Below are positions 60,931-64,000 of a stretch of DNA of 64,000 nt, in pieces. Each line of letters opens with the position of its first letter. Position 1 is the stretch's first letter. The DNA lies in contig NC_092576.1 of assembly GCF_037975245.1 (NCBI RefSeq), positions 2,165,501 to 2,229,500 of the forward strand. The letters run 5' to 3'. Source of the stretch: Apostichopus japonicus. Its lineage: Eukaryota; Echinodermata; Holothuroidea; Aspidochirotida; Stichopodidae. A model generated the notes under the pieces. It was not told the origin of the DNA, made no database searches, and worked only from the letters and a program-made list of their open reading frames with translations. A program made the translations under genes and the position numbers.

Positions 60931-62499
60931 CTGGATACGCGCCTGTGTTAGGTCCATATTTGAAATTATTTTCTTTCAGTGTTACCGATGTAGCTTGCAA
61001 AATGTAATTTCCTTCTATTGCAAGGAATAAAGAGGTGTTTTCAGACGTTTCCTCCGTGAAATTGGGTTAAAAAAAAGTGGACAATACGAGTACATATGTA
61101 GGTTACATTTGTGTACTGAACATACTGATATGGGCGGTCGCAGTGACTTTACGGTAAACCGTTCGCGCCAAATAAGGGCAACAGAGAATAATTTGTTTTC
61201 TTTCATTCTTTCGATTGCAACAGGTTTTCTCCATAAAACCCCAGTTCAGAGTGCATTAAGAATAAGAAACATTGAATCTGCTTCGGGAAGTTTGTTTTCC
61301 GAAATTAATCAGCAAACACACATTGAGACTTTAAAATGTTACCTCAGACCAGACTCTGGAGATCATTCAGTCTTTTGTATCAGAATGCGATACGTACTGA
61401 TATTGCGACATGCATCGTCATTTGCTAAACATGTTCCTGTCATTATTCTCCATGGTTAATGTTGTAGGTATATATATAAAACTATGTGCTCAGCTGAAAA
61501 TGTCCCAAAATTTAGTCTGATTATTAAGCGAACACTAACAATTTCACTAAAGGAAGGCGAGATTGAAGACGTATTTCCCAGAAATACATAAAAAACATTT
61601 AAAAAATACTTTGATCTGCTGATTGTTTTAATTTAACATAAGAATTTCAGAAGAAAGTTTCAGAGAAAGTTTGCCGCTTAATTACAAGCAAGCGAAAAAA
61701 CAAAGATTTTGTTTCATTTATAGACGTATAGAGATAAGTTTTATCCAACTGCATGCGTGCCTACTGTAAAATATTATCGTTTACATAGGCTATAGCTGGT
61801 TAAAATTATTGATTGCTTTTTCCTTTTTGAAGAACTGAATATGAACTTTTTAACTACTGTCATGATGTTCCAGTTGCTGCTTTGTTTTAAATATAAGGTG
61901 GTAAACCGCCCAGAGGTTTTTAATTAATGATTAAATATGACCATGACGTCATGACCACTCACTCATTACATGTGTACAGTAAAATTCTCCATGTGCTTAT
62001 GGTATGTTGGAAGTTCATCAAATTAATGTATAGCAGACAAGAACTCATAAAAACAGTTCCGATTTAGTGAACTAGCATCAGTTGAAATACCGTAGATAAT
62101 GAAAAAAGGCCTTCAGTGACATGAAAGTTGGTTAAAAGGAACAGAAGGGTAAACATCCTTCACGACAACCATCTAACTTGCAACTAGAATGAGAAATTAT
62201 CACAATCAGTAACCCTAATAATAGAACCAGTTTATCATTGCTAAGTAAACCTACGGTACTTTACAACATATTCCTATAGTCAATACACTTAAAGTATTCA
62301 GCAATCAATCTCTCTGTCCTTATAGTTCATTGATATTGAAGTACTGATGGTACTCCAGGCTGGACTACACAAAAGTAATGTCACATTAACACTGTGTGGA
62401 CTCTTCAACCTTAGAATTGCACCAAATCCCTCCCTTGCTCCATTCCAACTCTTCCTGATAAATATCACTAGTACATCAATTAAGAGCCCTTTACTGTAC

Positions 62500-62573
62500 C
62501 TTTGACATTCCTTGCTTTCAGATTTGCCAGAGAGGAAGATGTAATAGTAGGTGGCAGCAGACAGTATTCAAAT
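62500..62573 (-). CDS. Gene C exon 8 (LRR-type)
   Basis: Acceptor TTCCTTCTGCAG, donor AAAG|GTACAG, 74 bp. After one base of a split codon it reads FEYCLLPPTITSSSLANL then KARNVK. Its upstream exons, including the NACHT exon, must lie beyond the right end. Confidence 0.85.
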
Positions 62574-64000
62574 CTGCAGAAGGAAGATATTCGTTGTAGT
62601 TATAATTGTGACGTCACATAAAATTCAAGCACTGTCCATCCAGTGTTGGGACTTACGTCGTTAATTATCGACTACCAGTTGCCACTTATACAACATACGG
62701 TATATCGGTGAAAGGATAAAGATTAGCAATATGACCATCTAAAATAAAAGCTGAAGGTATGATACCTGTTGTTGAAATGCGATCATTTACCTTTAACATT
62801 TATTTCGGTCTGAATAACCTCATTGTATGGCTGACCATTGTACTGACAATACTCCCAAAGTTTATGCAATGAATTATAGACTGAATGGATGTTAACCGTT
62901 AACCACTGGAAATGATGTGTATCTAATCGACATTCAAAAAACTTCACTACACAACGATACCCTTATCCAGTGGTGCAACCATGTTATGCACTGCCCCATG
63001 GAAGGGGGAAGAAGAAATATTACGCTGTTCGTCCAGGTGAGGCTTCATAGCTGGCGCGGTGGCCCACGCTTTTGAGAAATGTTGGTATAATGGATGGTGT
63101 TTGCAAAAGGTTATATAGCTTGCAACTTTTTGGAATGATGTCGAGGAAATTTTACTGTTAAGGTTATACCGCACACACATGTTTGATATTTATATAATGT
63201 ACACTAGGGTGCTTTGTAAACGTCTGTCTATCATTATTTAATTTGGGGACTAACCCTCCCCCCCCCCCCCCACCTTTCCCCTAAAAGGATTCGTGTTTGT
63301 GAATCTACTAATATAATTAAGCAATAGGGTGCAATGTCTCTTATCTTCGAATGCAACAGGGAATGGTTGGATAGTTGGATGCCAAGCGTATATGAAAGAG
63401 AAAAGAATACTAAGGATAACAGCAGAACATGCTACTATATAATGCATCTCAATGTTAATCAACTTACATTAAGTAAAAACATATCATGAAAAAACAAAGA
63501 AATGAATTCTAACATCCTTTTTTTTCTCTGCAAGGTGGAACATAATACCCCCCCCCCCCACTCCCATCCTGCCCTCTTACATGTACTTATCATGACACAT
63601 TTTATCCACAGTGGAATCTTATGTAAATTTCCAATCATAACTTGCACTATAGTGCCTGCAAAAGCAAATCTCGAATATTGCCTCTATCGGGATCAATGTA
63701 GAAATGTTTTTCTTCTTTATACTCAGTTTTATATTTCCGTCCACAATTTTTCCCGTTATAAATGTCAATTCCCCATAACATCAATTTTCAATATTTTTGA
63801 GGAAATTCAAAGGTTGACGTAAACACCCTCACCCCACAGTATAATAATTTTGTTTTATCCCAAAGCAAATGAAGTTTCGATCGCCTCACCATTATCTATA
63901 AAAAAATAAAAAAATGGTTTCTCAATTTCTCCTACCATCAACCTCACCCGTTACTGTGAACAATCCTCTTTAAGAGCATACAATACAATATAACCTGTAC
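62574..64000. other. Intron 7 of gene C (partial)
   Basis: Paralogous to 24.19-25.3 kb up to the window edge. Runs of C at 63,258 and 63,549. No gene seen. Confidence 0.65.

Larger units (their letters stand above)
58592..62499. other. Intron 8 of gene C, with unit 2-specific insertions
   Basis: Aligns to 21.83-24.12 kb at both ends. About 59.0-61.33 kb has no counterpart except a short middle segment. Holds a pyrimidine tract (59,700-59,880) and the inverted-repeat element. No gene seen. Confidence 0.6.
38700..64000. repeat. Segmental tandem duplication, unit 2 (incomplete at right end)
   Basis: Second unit, directly adjacent and in the same orientation. Paralogy to unit 1 continues to the last bases of the window, where the end matches about 25.2-25.3 kb. 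Relative to unit 1 it lacks the SDR pseudogene and the 57-bp foldback. It carries extra sequence at about 47.5-49.7 kb and 59.0-61.3 kb, plus three local tandem duplications. Because gene C exons here need an upstream NACHT exon, at least a third partial unit is expected to the right. Confidence 0.9.

Overview
This window is eukaryotic, AT-rich and intron-rich. It has canonical GT-AG splice sites, microsatellites, homopolymer C/G runs and no operons. The protein content is a tandem family of NACHT-LRR receptors of the type expanded in marine invertebrate deuterostomes. An echinoderm is my best guess (sea cucumber-like), made from family resemblance only.

Layout. The window is a head-to-tail segmental duplication with a period of about 38.7 kb. 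Sequence from 1 to about 25.3 kb is paralogous to about 39.7-64.0 kb, and the 25.3-37.8 kb stretch is the tail of the first unit, whose second copy lies off the right end. Paired landmarks are: end of minisatellite 950/39,674; NACHT exon 3227/41996; start codon 4496/43270; terminal exon 18196/55019; LRR-type exon 24192/62573. All receptor genes are on the minus strand. Gene A has only its first two coding exons here (4496-1699) and continues off the left end. Gene B is complete: 12 coding exons from 43270 down to 18160, crossing the duplication junction. Every intron phase agrees and the total is exactly 925 codons including the stop (924 aa). Gene C has only its last five exons (62573-54983), and its NACHT part must lie to the right of the window.

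Protein architecture of gene B. It starts with an N-myristoylation-type N-terminus (MGNRSSK), followed by a Ser/Thr/Pro-rich linker of about 90 residues with no recognisable death-fold domain. A complete NACHT and winged-helix region follows in one large exon. Then come two copies of a small-exon LRR-type module, and last a conserved acidic/aromatic tail on three micro-exons.

Between the 3' end of gene B and the 5' end of gene A, only in the first unit, sits a plus-strand fragment of a 17-beta-HSD/3-ketoacyl-CoA-reductase-like SDR gene (8990-13138). It is a pseudogene: the catalytic tyrosine codon of YxxxK is a TAA stop. The second unit has unrelated sequence there. Other differences between the units include a 57-bp perfect foldback (unit 1 only), three local tandem duplications and a roughly 1-kb element with 59-bp terminal inverted repeats (unit 2 only). 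A 27-bp minisatellite lies just downstream of each NACHT exon. The rest is intronic or intergenic sequence without recognisable genes.
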